Source: Sphingobacterium allocomposti (GTDB lineage: Bacteria > Bacteroidota > Bacteroidia > Sphingobacteriales > Sphingobacteriaceae). From it: a DNA stretch of 64,000 nt. Within the stretch, counting starts at the first letter, position 1. Every line of letters begins with the position of its first letter. Location of the stretch: contig NZ_VNHX01000019.1 in the NCBI RefSeq assembly GCF_008124885.1, forward strand, positions 1 to 64,000, given 5' to 3'. The translations under genes and the position numbers were made by a program. The notes under the pieces are model-generated. The model had not been told where the DNA came from, did not search any database, and saw only the letters and a list, made by a program, of their open reading frames with translations. Below are positions 7,378-16,679 of this stretch, one piece after another.

Positions 7378-7995
7378 ATGTCAGGAATTATTGGTAAAAA
7401 AGTAGGAATGACCAGCCTGTTCGATGCGGAAGGGAAGAATATCCCTTGTACAGTAATTGAGGCTGGGCCGTGCGTGGTAACGCAGATACGTACGGTTGAA
7501 AAGGATGGCTATGCAGCTGTTCAGCTTGGCTATGATGATGCCAAAGAAAAGAACACTACGGCTCCTTTAAAAGGACACTTCGCAAAAGCGGGAGTGACTC
7601 CTAAGCGTAAGCTAGTTGAATTCAAAACTTTTGAAGATGAGAAACAACTAGGAGACATCGTGGATGTAACTATTTTTGCCGAAGGTGAGTATGTAGACGT
7701 AGTCGGTACTTCCAAAGGTAAAGGTTTCCAGGGTGTAATGAAGCGTCACGGATTTGGTGGTGTAGGTGGTGCGACTCACGGTCAGCACAACAGGCTACGT
7801 GCTCCAGGTTCATTAGGTGCTTCTTCTTGGCCTTCGCGTGTATTCAAAGGGATGCGCATGGCGGGCCGTACAGGTGGTGACAGGGTAAAAGTTCAAAACT
7901 TACAAGTGTTGAAAGTGTACGCTGAGCAAAACCTAATTGTTGTTAGTGGTTCCATTCCGGGAGCTAAGGGTTCATATGTAATCGTAGACAAATAG
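7378..7995 (+). CDS. rplC: 50S ribosomal protein L3
   Basis: A 205-residue uL3, which binds near the peptidyl-transferase entrance early in 50S assembly. It starts [16 protein letters not shown] and carries the [16 protein letters not shown] signature in its second half. An open frame extends upstream to 7267, but the promoter lies inside it, so the ATG at 7378 is the true start. It is the first gene of the operon; rpsJ (S10), which usually precedes it, is absent from the window. Confidence 0.97.
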   Translation: MSGIIGKKVGMTSLFDAEGKNIPCTVIEAGPCVVTQIRTVEKDGYAAVQLGYDDAKEKNTTAPLKGHFAKAGVTPKRKLVEFKTFEDEKQLGDIVDVTIFAEGEYVDVVGTSKGKGFQGVMKRHGFGGVGGATHGQHNRLRAPGSLGASSWPSRVFKGMRMAGRTGGDRVKVQNLQVLKVYAEQNLIVVSGSIPGAKGSYVIVDK

Positions 7996-8000
7996 TAGAG

Positions 8001-8630
8001 ATGGAAGTTAACGTATTAAATTTATCAGGTAAAGAAACAGGTGCCAAGGTGCAACTACCTGAGTCGGTATTCGGTGTAGAGCCAAACGACCATGCGATCT
8101 ATTTGGATGTGAAACAATACTTAGCGAACCAGCGCCAAGGAACTCACAAATCAAAACAACGTAATGAAATCGCGGGTTCTACTCGTAAATTACACAAACA
8201 AAAAGGTACTGGTGGTGCTCGTGCGGGTTCTATCAAATCTCCATTGTTTAACGGTGGTGGTCGTATCTTCGGACCTCAACCCCGCGACTATAGCTTTAAA
8301 TTGAATAAAAAATTAAAGCAGGTTGCGCGTAAATCAGCGTTGAGCTACAAAGCACAGGAAAACAATATTTTGGTGTTGGACGAAGTAAACTTCGATACTA
8401 TCAAAACCAAGAATTATGTGGCTTTAATTAACGCGTTAAACGTAGCTGACGAAAAAACCTTATTGGTATTGCCAGCTTACAATAACAATGTTTATTTATC
8501 AAGCAGAAACTTGAAGAAAACGAAAGTAATTGCAGCTTCCGATTTGAACACGTACGATGTGTTGAACGCTACAAAGCTTTTGTTGACGACTGATTCTGTT
8601 AAAACTTTGGAGGAAGCATTCGCTAAGTAA
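8001..8630 (+). CDS. rplD: 50S ribosomal protein L4
   Basis: A 209-residue uL4. The extended loop that lines the exit tunnel is visible ([20 protein letters not shown], then [18 protein letters not shown]). It follows rplC by five bases. In enterobacteria L4 represses the S10 operon; whether it does so here cannot be read from sequence. Confidence 0.97.
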   Translation: MEVNVLNLSGKETGAKVQLPESVFGVEPNDHAIYLDVKQYLANQRQGTHKSKQRNEIAGSTRKLHKQKGTGGARAGSIKSPLFNGGGRIFGPQPRDYSFKLNKKLKQVARKSALSYKAQENNILVLDEVNFDTIKTKNYVALINALNVADEKTLLVLPAYNNNVYLSSRNLKKTKVIAASDLNTYDVLNATKLLLTTDSVKTLEEAFAK

Positions 8631-8631
8631 T

Positions 8632-8922
8632 ATGGAAATTATTAAAAAACCTATTTTGACTGAGAAAGCTTCGTTATTAACGGAGAAATTAAACCGTTAT
8701 GCTTTCAAAGTAGATCACAGAGCTAATAAGATTCAGATCAAACAAGCTGTTGAAGAGATGTTTGGCGTAACTGTAGTTGCTGTAAACACTGCAGTCGTTG
8801 CTGGAAAAGCAAAAAGCCGTTACACAAAAGCAGGTTTCGTTTCTGGAAGAAGCCCTAAGTATAAAAAAGCCATCATCACGGTGAAAGATGGTGAAACTAT
8901 TGACTTTTACAGTACACTATAA
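8632..8922 (+). CDS. rplW: 50S ribosomal protein L23
   Basis: A 96-residue uL23, located at the tunnel exit where trigger factor and SRP dock. It begins MEIIKKPILTEKASLL and has the IKQAVEEMFGV helix and VNT strand typical of the family. Its ATG follows the rplD stop by one base, implying translational coupling. Confidence 0.97.
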   Translation: MEIIKKPILTEKASLLTEKLNRYAFKVDHRANKIQIKQAVEEMFGVTVVAVNTAVVAGKAKSRYTKAGFVSGRSPKYKKAIITVKDGETIDFYSTL

Positions 8923-8928
8923 TAAGAA

Positions 8929-9753
8929 ATGGCAGTTAAAAGATTCAAACCGGTTACCCCTGGTACTCGTTTCAGAGTAGGTGCTGATTATTCAGACGTT
9001 ACAACTAACGTTCCTGAGAAATCATTAGTAGTTAGCATCAAGAAGTCAGGCGGTCGTAACAATACCGGTAAAATGACTATGCGTTACATCGGTGGGGGAC
9101 ACAAAAAATCATACCGATTAATTGATTTCAAACGCGATAAAAAAGATGTCCCTGCAACAGTTGCCACTATCGAGTACGATCCAAATCGTACAGCACGTAT
9201 TGCTTTATTGCACTACGCTGATGGTGAGAAACGTTATATCATTGCTCCTGCTGGTTTAACAGTAGGTCAGACAGTGGTAGCAGGAGACACAGTAGCCCCG
9301 GAAGTTGGTAATACATTGCCACTGGCAAACATCCCATTGGGTTCTATCATTCACAACATTGAATTGAATCCAGGTCAAGGAGGTTCCATTGCACGTTCCG
9401 CAGGAACATATGCGCAATTGTCTGCTCGTGACGGTAAGTATGCCATCATTAAATTGCCTTCTGGCGAAACACGTATGATTTTATCAACGTGTGTTGCAAC
9501 GATCGGTTCTGTATCAAATGCAGAGCGTGCTAACCAGGTATTGGGTAAAGCAGGTCGCAAGCGTCACTTGGGCCGTCGCCCTCGCGTACGTGGTGTGGCA
9601 ATGAACCCAGTAGATCACCCAATGGGTGGTGGTGAAGGTCGTGCTTCAGGAGGTCACCCTCGCTCACGTACAGGTGTGTTGGCTAAAGGTTACAAAACAC
9701 GCTACAAGAAGAAAACATCGAATCGTTACATCATTGAGAGAAGGAAAAAATAA
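8929..9753 (+). CDS. rplB: 50S ribosomal protein L2
   Basis: A 274-residue uL2, required for subunit association and peptidyl-transferase activity. The signature [17 protein letters not shown] is present near the C terminus, including the conserved histidine of that loop, followed by the basic tail [16 protein letters not shown]. Its stop codon overlaps the start of rpsS by one base. Confidence 0.98.
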   Translation: MAVKRFKPVTPGTRFRVGADYSDVTTNVPEKSLVVSIKKSGGRNNTGKMTMRYIGGGHKKSYRLIDFKRDKKDVPATVATIEYDPNRTARIALLHYADGEKRYIIAPAGLTVGQTVVAGDTVAPEVGNTLPLANIPLGSIIHNIELNPGQGGSIARSAGTYAQLSARDGKYAIIKLPSGETRMILSTCVATIGSVSNAERANQVLGKAGRKRHLGRRPRVRGVAMNPVDHPMGGGEGRASGGHPRSRTGVLAKGYKTRYKKKTSNRYIIERRKK

Positions 9754-10019
9754 TGGCTCGTTCAATTAAAAAAGGTCCTTATATCGATCACAACTTAGAA
9801 AGAAAAGTTCTTTCTATGAATGAAACAAACAAGAAGTCAGTAATTAAGACTTGGTCTCGTAGATCAATGATTTCACCTGATTTTGTTGGCCATACCTTCG
9901 CAGTGCACAACGGGAATAAATTTATCCCTGTTTATGTAACAGAAAATATGGTTGGTCACAAGCTTGGTGAATTCGCGCCTACGCGTACATTCAAAGGCCA
10001 CGCAGAAAAGAAAAAATAA
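9753..10019 (+). CDS. rpsS: 30S ribosomal protein S19
   Basis: An 88-residue uS19 of the 30S head. It starts [16 protein letters not shown] and contains the [20 protein letters not shown] core and the [14 protein letters not shown] signature. It overlaps the rplB stop (TAATG). Confidence 0.97.
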   Translation: MARSIKKGPYIDHNLERKVLSMNETNKKSVIKTWSRRSMISPDFVGHTFAVHNGNKFIPVYVTENMVGHKLGEFAPTRTFKGHAEKKK

Positions 10020-10026
10020 TTAGGTA

Positions 10027-10458
10027 ATGGAAGCAACAAAGAAACTTAAGAAATCTGTCCTTATTAGACAGCGCAAAGAGCAGGAAAAAGCTCAAGTAGG
10101 AGGAGCTTCTACTGCCAAGTTATTGAACTGCCCTACTTCGCCGCGTAAAATGCGCCTAGTAGTGGATCTTATCCGTGGCGAGAAAGTGGAGACCGCTCTT
10201 TATATCTTGAAACACACAGGAAAAGAAGCAGCTGCCCGTGTTGAGAAATTATTATTATCAGCTATTAAAAACTGGGAAGCTAAAAACGAAGGTGCTTCGT
10301 TGGAAGACAGTGCTTTATTTGTAAAAGAGATATCGGTAGGCGGAGGTCGTCAACTGAAAAGGTTACGTCCAGCTCCGCAAGGCCGTGGTTATAGAATCCG
10401 TAAACGTTCAAACCATGTAACTTTGGTAGTAGACAGTTTAAACAACGTTAACAACTAA
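10027..10458 (+). CDS. rplV: 50S ribosomal protein L22
   Basis: A 143-residue uL22 whose hairpin reaches into the exit tunnel. The start of the conserved core is at [17 protein letters not shown], and the hairpin and C-terminal signature are [20 protein letters not shown]. It has an N-terminal extension of about 30 basic residues ([20 protein letters not shown]) beyond the minimal family length. Confidence 0.97.
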   Translation: MEATKKLKKSVLIRQRKEQEKAQVGGASTAKLLNCPTSPRKMRLVVDLIRGEKVETALYILKHTGKEAAARVEKLLLSAIKNWEAKNEGASLEDSALFVKEISVGGGRQLKRLRPAPQGRGYRIRKRSNHVTLVVDSLNNVNN

Positions 10459-10470
10459 TTTATTATAAGA

Positions 10471-11244
10471 ATGGGACAAAAAGCAAATCCAATAGGTAGC
10501 AGATTAGGTATCATCAAAGGATGGGACTCTAATTGGTTCGGAGGCAACAACTATTCTGATAAGTTAGTTGAGGACGAAAAAATCAGAAAATATCTTTCTG
10601 TACGTATCGCAAAAGGTGGTGTAGCAAAAGTTGTTATTGAAAGAACTTTGAAACGCATCACGGTTACAATTCACACGGCACGTCCAGGTATCGTTATCGG
10701 TAAAGGCGGTCAGGAAGTTGACAAGATCAAGGAAGAGTTGAAGAAGTTGACAAAAAAAGACGTTCAAATCAACATCTTTGAGATCAAACGTCCTGAGCTT
10801 GACGCGAAATTGGTTGCAGAAGGTATTGCAAAACAATTGGAAGCCCGTATTTCATTCCGTCGTGCCATGAAGACAGCTATCGCGTCTACGATGCGCATGG
10901 GGGCTGAAGGTATCAAGGTAATGTGTTCTGGCCGTTTAGGTGGTGCCGAGATGGCGCGTACCGAGCAGTACAAGGAAGGAAGAACTCCGCTACACACGTT
11001 GCGCGCAGATATCGATTATGCGTTGGCAGAAGCGTTGACTACATATGGTAAGATCGGTGTGAAAGTGTGGATCTGTAAAGGAGAAGTTTACGGTAAACGT
11101 GATTTGTCTCCGAACATCGGACAGACTTCCAACACGAAGACACGTGGCGGAATCGAAGGCGGCGAGCGCCGTGATAACCGCAAAGGCGGTGGTCGTGGCG
11201 GAAACCGTGGTGGTAATAACCGTGGTGGAGCGAGAAAAGGTTAA
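10471..11244 (+). CDS. rpsC: 30S ribosomal protein S3
   Basis: A 257-residue uS3. The KH domain has its GxxG loop in [16 protein letters not shown], and the C-terminal domain carries GTRTEQY-like and [14 protein letters not shown] segments. A Gly/Arg/Asn-rich tail of about 30 residues ([15 protein letters not shown]) extends the protein beyond the E. coli length. S3 forms the mRNA entry site and helicase centre of the 30S. Confidence 0.97.
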   Translation: MGQKANPIGSRLGIIKGWDSNWFGGNNYSDKLVEDEKIRKYLSVRIAKGGVAKVVIERTLKRITVTIHTARPGIVIGKGGQEVDKIKEELKKLTKKDVQINIFEIKRPELDAKLVAEGIAKQLEARISFRRAMKTAIASTMRMGAEGIKVMCSGRLGGAEMARTEQYKEGRTPLHTLRADIDYALAEALTTYGKIGVKVWICKGEVYGKRDLSPNIGQTSNTKTRGGIEGGERRDNRKGGGRGGNRGGNNRGGARKG

Positions 11245-11297
11245 TTAATTTATTAGATTGAATTTTATCTGTTTTTACAGATTTTAATAATACGAAC

Positions 11298-11720
11298 ATG
11301 TTACAGCCAAAAAGAACGAAGTTCAGAAAGATGCAGAAAGGACGCATGAAAGGTAACGCTTCCCGTGGAGCGGAATTAGCTTTCGGTTCTTTCGGTATCA
11401 AGTCACTGGAGCCAGCATGGATCACTAGCCGTCAGATTGAGGCTGCACGTATTGCCGTGACACGTTATATGAAGCGTGAAGGTCAAGTGTGGATCCGTAT
11501 CTTCCCTGACAAACCCGTTACGAAAAAACCTGCAGAGGTACGTATGGGTAAAGGTAAGGGTGCTCCTGAATACTGGGTAGCCGTAGTACGCCCAGGCCGT
11601 ATGTTATTTGAAGCAGAAGGCGTGCCTTTAGAGGTTGCTAAAGAAGCTTTGCGTTTAGCTGCTCAAAAATTACCGGTTCAAACTAAGTTTGTTATACGTA
11701 GAGATTACGTAGAAGCATAA
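11298..11720 (+). CDS. rplP: 50S ribosomal protein L16
   Basis: A 140-residue uL16, contacting the A-site and helping 5S and tRNA positioning. It starts [19 protein letters not shown] and has the [18 protein letters not shown] signature. The preceding spacer is 53 bp, longer than most in this operon. Confidence 0.97.
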   Translation: MLQPKRTKFRKMQKGRMKGNASRGAELAFGSFGIKSLEPAWITSRQIEAARIAVTRYMKREGQVWIRIFPDKPVTKKPAEVRMGKGKGAPEYWVAVVRPGRMLFEAEGVPLEVAKEALRLAAQKLPVQTKFVIRRDYVEA

Positions 11721-11746
11721 AAATCGTCGGTAATGTCAATGGTTTA

Positions 11747-11773
11747 AGTCTTGTGGCCGTTACCCGCAAGACT
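11747..11773 (+). other. Hairpin in the rplP-rpmC spacer
   Basis: AGTCTTG (11747-11753) pairs perfectly with CAAGACT (11767-11773) in the 95-bp spacer before rpmC. No T-tract follows. It may tune translation or processing between L16 and L29. Confidence 0.35.
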
Positions 11774-11815
11774 ATCATCAACCGAATTGATAACCCGACA
11801 CAACACTGAAAGAAA

Positions 11816-12034
11816 ATGAAAAATTCAGAAATCATCGAATTATCACAAGAGGAACTTACAGCTCGTCTTAAGGAAGAGAAAGCTGCTCTTAACAAGTTGA
11901 AATTTGCACATGCTGTTTCTGCTATTGAGAACCCTAACGCGATCAAGGCAGCGCGCAAGACTATCGCCCGTATCTCAACTGAGATATCGAAACGTAGAAT
12001 TGCTGCTAAATCTGAAACAGCCGCTGAGGCATAA
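11816..12034 (+). CDS. rpmC: 50S ribosomal protein L29
   Basis: A 72-residue uL29, a helical hairpin at the tunnel exit next to L23. The first helix is [20 protein letters not shown] and the second has the [16 protein letters not shown] signature. The length is normal, with a short Ala/Glu tail. Confidence 0.96.
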   Translation: MKNSEIIELSQEELTARLKEEKAALNKLKFAHAVSAIENPNAIKAARKTIARISTEISKRRIAAKSETAAEA

Positions 12035-12048
12035 AAAGTAAAGTCGAA

Positions 12049-12303
12049 ATGGAAAGAAAATTAAGAAAAACAAGAATCGGCTTAGTAGTTAGCAACAAGA
12101 TGGACAAGTCTATCGTAGTGGCTGTTGAACGTAAAGTGAAGCACCCCATCTACGGTAAGTTCGTGAAAAAAACTACTAAATTCAAAGCTCATGACGAAAC
12201 AAATACCTGCGGTATCGGCGATACGGTATTAATCATGGAAACTCGTCCGCTGAGTAAGACAAAGAACTGGAGATTAGTTGAAATTTTAGAAAGGGCTAAA
12301 TAA
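12049..12303 (+). CDS. rpsQ: 30S ribosomal protein S17
   Basis: An 84-residue uS17, an OB-fold primary binder of 16S rRNA. It begins [20 protein letters not shown] and carries the [20 protein letters not shown] signature. Its stop overlaps the rplN start by one base. Confidence 0.97.
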   Translation: MERKLRKTRIGLVVSNKMDKSIVVAVERKVKHPIYGKFVKKTTKFKAHDETNTCGIGDTVLIMETRPLSKTKNWRLVEILERAK

Positions 12304-12671
12304 TGGTACAACAGGAATCAAGATTAAATGTGGCCGACAACTCAGGAGCTAAAGAGGTTTTAGTGATCCGTGTATTGGGCGGTACGCGTAAGCGTTATGC
12401 ATCTATCGGTGATAAAATTGTTGTTACCGTAAAAAGCGCTTTACCTTCTGGAAACGTGAAAAAAGGATCAGTTTCTAAAGCGGTAGTTGTACGTACGAAA
12501 AAAGAAATCCGTCGTAAAGATGGTTCTTATATCCGTTTTGATGACAACGCTGCAGTATTATTAAATAATAACGATGAACCACGCGGTACGCGTATTTTCG
12601 GGCCAGTAGCCCGTGAGCTACGCGAGAAGCAGTTCATGAAGATTGTATCACTAGCACCGGAGGTTTTATAA
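12303..12671 (+). CDS. rplN: 50S ribosomal protein L14
   Basis: A 122-residue uL14, at the subunit interface. It begins [20 protein letters not shown] and has the [20 protein letters not shown]-type signature near residue 80-100. The length matches the family. Confidence 0.98.
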   Translation: MVQQESRLNVADNSGAKEVLVIRVLGGTRKRYASIGDKIVVTVKSALPSGNVKKGSVSKAVVVRTKKEIRRKDGSYIRFDDNAAVLLNNNDEPRGTRIFGPVARELREKQFMKIVSLAPEVL

Positions 12672-12673
12672 TT

Positions 12674-13015
12674 ATGGCACAGAAGACACAAACAACTCAC
12701 AAAATCAAAATTAAAAAAGGTGATTTAGTGAAAGTTATCGCTGGAAACTCTAAAGGTGTTCAAGGAAAAGTATTGCAAGTTTTAGTGGATGCTAACAGAG
12801 CAGTCGTTGAAGGCGCTAACATCGTTAAGAAACACACTAAACCTAGCGCAGCTAATCCTAACGGTGGTATCATCGAAAAAGAAGCTGCAATCCACATCTC
12901 AAACTTAGCTTTGATCGATCCAAAAACAGGTGAACCTACCCGTGTCGGTCGCAAAGTTAATGCAGATGGCAAAATTGTTCGTTACGCAAAAAAATCAGGG
13001 GAGGAAATTAAATAA
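12674..13015 (+). CDS. rplX: 50S ribosomal protein L24
   Basis: A 113-residue uL24 with the KOW motif [20 protein letters not shown] near the N terminus. It is an assembly initiator for the 50S. It starts two bases after rplN and overlaps rplE by one base. Confidence 0.97.
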   Translation: MAQKTQTTHKIKIKKGDLVKVIAGNSKGVQGKVLQVLVDANRAVVEGANIVKKHTKPSAANPNGGIIEKEAAIHISNLALIDPKTGEPTRVGRKVNADGKIVRYAKKSGEEIK

Positions 13016-13584
13016 TGACTTACGTACCAAGATTAAAAGCGAAATATGCGGAGGAAATCCGTACTGCGCTTAAAGAAAAATTCCAGTATAAAAGCGTTAT
13101 GCAAGTTCCGAAACTGGAGAAGATCGTTGTATCGCAAGGTGTTGGTGCTGCTACAGCTGATAAGAAATTGATCGATAACTCTGTTTCAGAGTTGACATTG
13201 ATCACCGGTCAGCAAGCCGTTCCTACGAAATCTAAAAAGGATATTTCGAACTTCAAATTGCGTAAAGGCATGCCGATTGGTGCACGTGTAACATTGCGTG
13301 ACAATAACATGTACGAGTTCTTAGACCGTTTGATTTCTGTGTCGTTGCCTCGTATCCGCGACTTCCGTGGTATTAACGACAAGGGATTTGATGGAAGAGG
13401 TAACTATAATTTGGGTATTACAGAACAAATTATCTTCCCTGAGATCAACATTGATAAAATCAACAAGATCCAAGGTATGGATATTACTTTCGTAACTTCT
13501 GCAGACAACGATGTTGAAGCGTTGGAGTTATTGAAGCAGTTCGGTTTACCATTCAAAAATCAAAACACAAACAACAATGGCTAA
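13015..13584 (+). CDS. rplE: 50S ribosomal protein L5
   Basis: A 189-residue uL5, which binds 5S rRNA in the central protuberance. Visible signatures are [18 protein letters not shown] near the N terminus and [20 protein letters not shown]. The ORF ends in an Asn-rich tail that overlaps rpsN by eight bases. Confidence 0.98.
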   Translation: MTYVPRLKAKYAEEIRTALKEKFQYKSVMQVPKLEKIVVSQGVGAATADKKLIDNSVSELTLITGQQAVPTKSKKDISNFKLRKGMPIGARVTLRDNNMYEFLDRLISVSLPRIRDFRGINDKGFDGRGNYNLGITEQIIFPEINIDKINKIQGMDITFVTSADNDVEALELLKQFGLPFKNQNTNNNG

Positions 13585-13846
13585 AGAAGGATTAAAAGCA
13601 CGCGAACTAAAGCGTCAGAAATTGGTAGCTAAATATGCAGAGAAACGTGCGGCATTAAAAGCAGCAGGTGACTACGCAGCTTTGGATAAGTTGCCAAAGA
13701 ATGCTTCCCCGGTACGTTTGCACAACCGTTGTAAACTAACTGGTCGTCCAAGAGGATATATGCGTCAGTTCGGTATCTCCCGCGTAACTTTCCGCGAGAT
13801 GGCATTAGACGGCAAGATCCCGGGAGTGAAAAAAGCTTCTTGGTAA
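13577..13846 (+). CDS. rpsN: 30S ribosomal protein S14, zinc-free form
   Basis: An 89-residue uS14 of the long, C-minus type: the two CxxC pairs of the zinc form are absent and only one Cys remains ([12 protein letters not shown]). The C-terminal [20 protein letters not shown] signature is intact. It overlaps rplE by eight bases and is the last gene before the terminator at 13872. Confidence 0.97.
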   Translation: MAKEGLKARELKRQKLVAKYAEKRAALKAAGDYAALDKLPKNASPVRLHNRCKLTGRPRGYMRQFGISRVTFREMALDGKIPGVKKASW

Positions 13847-13870
13847 TCAGAAAAAAAAGATTTACTTTTG
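13840..13870 (+). promoter_or_regulatory. Internal promoter for rpsH and downstream genes
   Basis: TTGG (13840-13843), a 19-bp spacer and TACTTTTG (13863-13870) match the promoter of rplC in sequence and spacing. The predicted start (about 13876) lies inside the 5' arm of the terminator stem that follows. Confidence 0.65.
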
Positions 13871-13871
13871 C

Positions 13872-13906
13872 CCGGATAAACCCCGAAAGGGTTTATCTGG
13901 TTTTTT
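13872..13906 (+). terminator. Terminator after rpsN, overlapping a promoter
   Basis: A 12-bp stem (13872-13883 with 13889-13900, one G-T wobble) closes a CGAAA loop and is followed by six T residues (13901-13906). It should stop transcripts coming from rplC-rpsN. RNAs starting at the overlapping promoter would lack part of the 5' arm and could escape. Confidence 0.8.
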
Positions 13907-14069
13907 CGTTAAGATAATAGGTTATTTATTTTGACGGACGAGAGACTTGCATAATCATGTCATGTGATGGCATGAGGTGCGTAGTTTTCCTACTAGTAAT
14001 TTATTAACAGACAACAGGTCCGGTTCTTCGGTTAGGGCGGGAAACCATTGTCATAATTTTAATCATATA

Positions 14070-14468
14070 ATGAATACAGATCCAATAGCGGATTACCTTA
14101 CACGAGTAAGGAATGCCATTAAGGCCAACCACAGGGTTGTTGAAATTCCTGCATCGAACCTTAAAAAAGAGATCACGAAAGTTCTTTTTGACAAAGGTTA
14201 CATTGCTAATTACAAATTTGAAGAGAATGGTCCTCAGGGTAACATTAAAATTGCCTTGAAATACCATCCGATTAGCAAAATTCCGGCTATTCGCACTTTG
14301 ACACGTGTGAGTAAACCTGGTTTAAGAAAATATGCAAGTGTGGACAACCTCCCTCGCGTGTTAAATGGCTTGGGCATTGCTATCTTGTCGACTTCCAAAG
14401 GAGTAATGACAGATAAAGAAGCTCGCTTACACAACGTAGGTGGTGAGGTTTTATGTTACGTTTATTAA
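14070..14468 (+). CDS. rpsH: 30S ribosomal protein S8
   Basis: A 132-residue uS8, a central-domain 16S binder. It starts [16 protein letters not shown] and ends with the [20 protein letters not shown] signature. An in-frame extension upstream to 13977 exists but shows no S8 homology, so the ATG at 14070 is chosen. The leader is about 190 nt if the promoter at 13863 is used. Confidence 0.97.
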   Translation: MNTDPIADYLTRVRNAIKANHRVVEIPASNLKKEITKVLFDKGYIANYKFEENGPQGNIKIALKYHPISKIPAIRTLTRVSKPGLRKYASVDNLPRVLNGLGIAILSTSKGVMTDKEARLHNVGGEVLCYVY

Positions 14469-14489
14469 TCTAGGTAAAAACACAAAGAA

Positions 14490-15044
14490 ATGTCAAGAAT
14501 TGGAAAAGCGCCTATCGCTATTCCTTCGGGAGTAACGATCACTGTATCCGATAAGAATCTGGTAACAGTAAAAGGACCAAAAGGCGAATTAACACAACAG
14601 GTAGATCGTGATATCACGGTTAAGCAAGAAGATGGGCAAATCTTGGTTACACGTCCTACTGATCAGAAAAAACACAAAGCGTTACATGGTTTGTACCGCG
14701 CCCTACTTAACAACATGGTTGTAGGCGTTACAGAAGGTTACAAAACTACGCAAGAGCTAGTCGGTGTAGGTTACCGTGCAACGAACACAGGTAATACATT
14801 GGAGTTGACTTTAGGTTTCTCTCACCAGATTGTTTTTGTATTGCCAAAGGAAATTAAAGTAACAACAACTGCTGAAAAAGGAAAGAACCCGACGATTATT
14901 CTGGAGTCTGCGGACAAACAATTAATCGGTCAGGTTGCCGCGAAAATCCGTAGCTTCCGTAAACCGGAGCCTTACAAAGGAAAAGGTATCAAGTTTGAAG
15001 GTGAAGTGTTAAGAAGAAAAGCAGGTAAATCAGCTAAAAAATAA
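14490..15044 (+). CDS. rplF: 50S ribosomal protein L6
   Basis: A 184-residue uL6 near the sarcin-ricin loop. It begins [19 protein letters not shown] and the C-terminal [21 protein letters not shown] signature is complete. It follows rpsH by 21 bp. Confidence 0.98.
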   Translation: MSRIGKAPIAIPSGVTITVSDKNLVTVKGPKGELTQQVDRDITVKQEDGQILVTRPTDQKKHKALHGLYRALLNNMVVGVTEGYKTTQELVGVGYRATNTGNTLELTLGFSHQIVFVLPKEIKVTTTAEKGKNPTIILESADKQLIGQVAAKIRSFRKPEPYKGKGIKFEGEVLRRKAGKSAKK

Positions 15045-15049
15045 TAACC

Positions 15050-15403
15050 ATGGCAGGAAATAAAACATCTCGCAGAGAGCGAATCAAAAAAGGAATAAGA
15101 AAACACCTGACTGGAACAGTTGAGCGTCCACGTTTATCAGTTTTTAGAAGCAATAAAGGTATCTATGCACAAATTATCGATGATGTAAACGGTAAGACTT
15201 TAGTGTCTGCATCATCTATTTCCAAGGAGTTCGCTGCAGCAGGTACAAAGGTTGAGCAGTCAAAAGCTGTAGGTAAGCTGGTAGCAGAAAAAGCGGTAGC
15301 AGCAGGTATTAGCAAAGTAGTTTTCGACCGTAATGGGTACTTATACCATGGCCGTGTTAAATCATTGGCTGAAGGTGCTCGCGAAGGCGGTTTAGACTTT
15401 TAA
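15050..15403 (+). CDS. rplR: 50S ribosomal protein L18
   Basis: A 117-residue uL18, a 5S rRNA binder. It shows the basic N terminus [20 protein letters not shown] and the C-terminal [20 protein letters not shown] signature. Confidence 0.97.
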   Translation: MAGNKTSRRERIKKGIRKHLTGTVERPRLSVFRSNKGIYAQIIDDVNGKTLVSASSISKEFAAAGTKVEQSKAVGKLVAEKAVAAGISKVVFDRNGYLYHGRVKSLAEGAREGGLDF

Positions 15404-15414
15404 TCAATAAGAAC

Positions 15415-15933
15415 ATGGCATTAAGCAATATAAAAAGAGTAAAATCAAGCGAAATTGAATTGAAAGATCGCTTAGTAAGCATCCAACGCGTAGCGAAAGT
15501 GACTAAAGGTGGTCGTACTTTCAGTTTCTCAGCTATCGTTGTTGTTGGTGACGAAAACGGTATCGTTGGCTACGGTCTTGGTAAAGCCAAAGAGGTTACG
15601 GAGGCAATTACCAAAGGGATCGATGATGCAAAAAAGAACTTAATCAAAGTTCCTGTTATCAACGGTACAGTTCCTCACGAGCAATATGGTAAGTTTTCCG
15701 GTGGTCGCGTTTTGGTGCAGCCTGCTGTACACGGTACTGGTGTACTTGCGGGAGGTGCAATGCGCGCTGTATTGGAAAGTGCGGGTATTAAGGACGTATT
15801 GGCTAAATCATTAGGATCATCGAACCCTCACAATGTTGTGAAGGCTACAATTGATGCATTAGCTAATCTTCGCGATGCGTACACTGTTGCACACAACCGC
15901 GGCGTCGATTTGAACAAAGTATTTAACGGTTAA
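15415..15933 (+). CDS. rpsE: 30S ribosomal protein S5
   Basis: A 172-residue uS5, at the mRNA entry pore and important for decoding accuracy. The double-stranded RNA-binding part includes [18 protein letters not shown] and [10 protein letters not shown]; the C-terminal part has [20 protein letters not shown] and [12 protein letters not shown]. Confidence 0.98.
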   Translation: MALSNIKRVKSSEIELKDRLVSIQRVAKVTKGGRTFSFSAIVVVGDENGIVGYGLGKAKEVTEAITKGIDDAKKNLIKVPVINGTVPHEQYGKFSGGRVLVQPAVHGTGVLAGGAMRAVLESAGIKDVLAKSLGSSNPHNVVKATIDALANLRDAYTVAHNRGVDLNKVFNG

Positions 15934-15938
15934 TTATC

Positions 15939-16118
15939 ATGGCAAAAATCAAAATCACCCAGATAAAGAGCGTTATCGACAGAAGCGAGCGCCAAAAGAG
16001 AACTATTGAGGCTTTAGGTTTGAAACGTATCAACCACTCAGTAGAAGTCGAAGCTACGCCTGCCATCATCGGTATGGTTAGAAAAGTGAATCACTTGGTA
16101 GCTATCGAAACTATTTAA
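15939..16118 (+). CDS. rpmD: 50S ribosomal protein L30
   Basis: A 59-residue uL30 in the usual place between rpsE and rplO. Translation starts MAKIKITQIKSVIDRSERQK and ends VNHLVAIETI, with the RTIEALGLKRINHSVEVE core of the family. It starts five bases after the rpsE stop. Confidence 0.95.
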   Translation: MAKIKITQIKSVIDRSERQKRTIEALGLKRINHSVEVEATPAIIGMVRKVNHLVAIETI

Positions 16119-16124
16119 TATAAT

Positions 16125-16152
16125 AATAGAAGGATCTACGGATCTTTCTATT
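16125..16152 (+). other. Intra-operon hairpin between rpmD and rplO
   Basis: A 12-bp stem (16125-16136 with 16141-16152, one G-T wobble) closes a TACG tetraloop. An AT-rich stretch without a clean T-run follows. It may be an attenuator or a processing/stability element that sets the ratio of upstream to downstream messages. Confidence 0.5.
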
Positions 16153-16226
16153 CTATTTATTAATTAATTATTCATCGTTACGACCTGTTTAGTGAGAGCG
16201 AAGGCGTAACACAATTTTAAAACAAA

Positions 16227-16673
16227 ATGAATTTAAGTAGTTTAAAACCAGCTAAAGGTTCTGTAAAAGGCAAGAAACGTATTGGTAGGGGTCAAGGATC
16301 CGGCCGTGGCGGTACATCGACACGTGGTCACAAAGGTGCAGGTTCGCGTTCAGGACATTCCACTAAGATCGGCTTCGAAGGAGGTCAAATGCCTTTGCAG
16401 CGCCGTGTCCCTAAATTTGGTTTCAAAAACATTAACCGTGTAGAGTATGTAGGTGTAAACCTGGACGTACTACAAGGTTTGGTTGAGAAACACAATTTAA
16501 CAGCTATCGATTTCGATATCTTGAAAACTTACGGTTTAGTTTCTAAAAACGATGTAGTGAAAATCTTAGGTCGTGGTGAGTTTTCTGCTAAAGTTGAAGT
16601 AAAAGCACATGCGTTTTCTGCTTCAGCTCAAAAAGCTATAGAAGCTGCAGGTGGTTCTATCGTAAAACTTTAA
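16227..16673 (+). CDS. rplO: 50S ribosomal protein L15
   Basis: A 148-residue uL15. The N-terminal Gly/Arg-rich segment (GRGQGSGRGGTSTRGHKGAG) threads into 23S rRNA, and FEGGQMPLQRRVPKFGF is the family signature. It precedes secY by six bases. Confidence 0.97.
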   Translation: MNLSSLKPAKGSVKGKKRIGRGQGSGRGGTSTRGHKGAGSRSGHSTKIGFEGGQMPLQRRVPKFGFKNINRVEYVGVNLDVLQGLVEKHNLTAIDFDILKTYGLVSKNDVVKILGRGEFSAKVEVKAHAFSASAQKAIEAAGGSIVKL

Positions 16674-16679
16674 TATTAC

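Noticed and set aside
13977-14069. N-terminal extension of rpsH
   Set aside because: The extra 31 residues have no match to S8, and MNTDPIADY is the standard N terminus.
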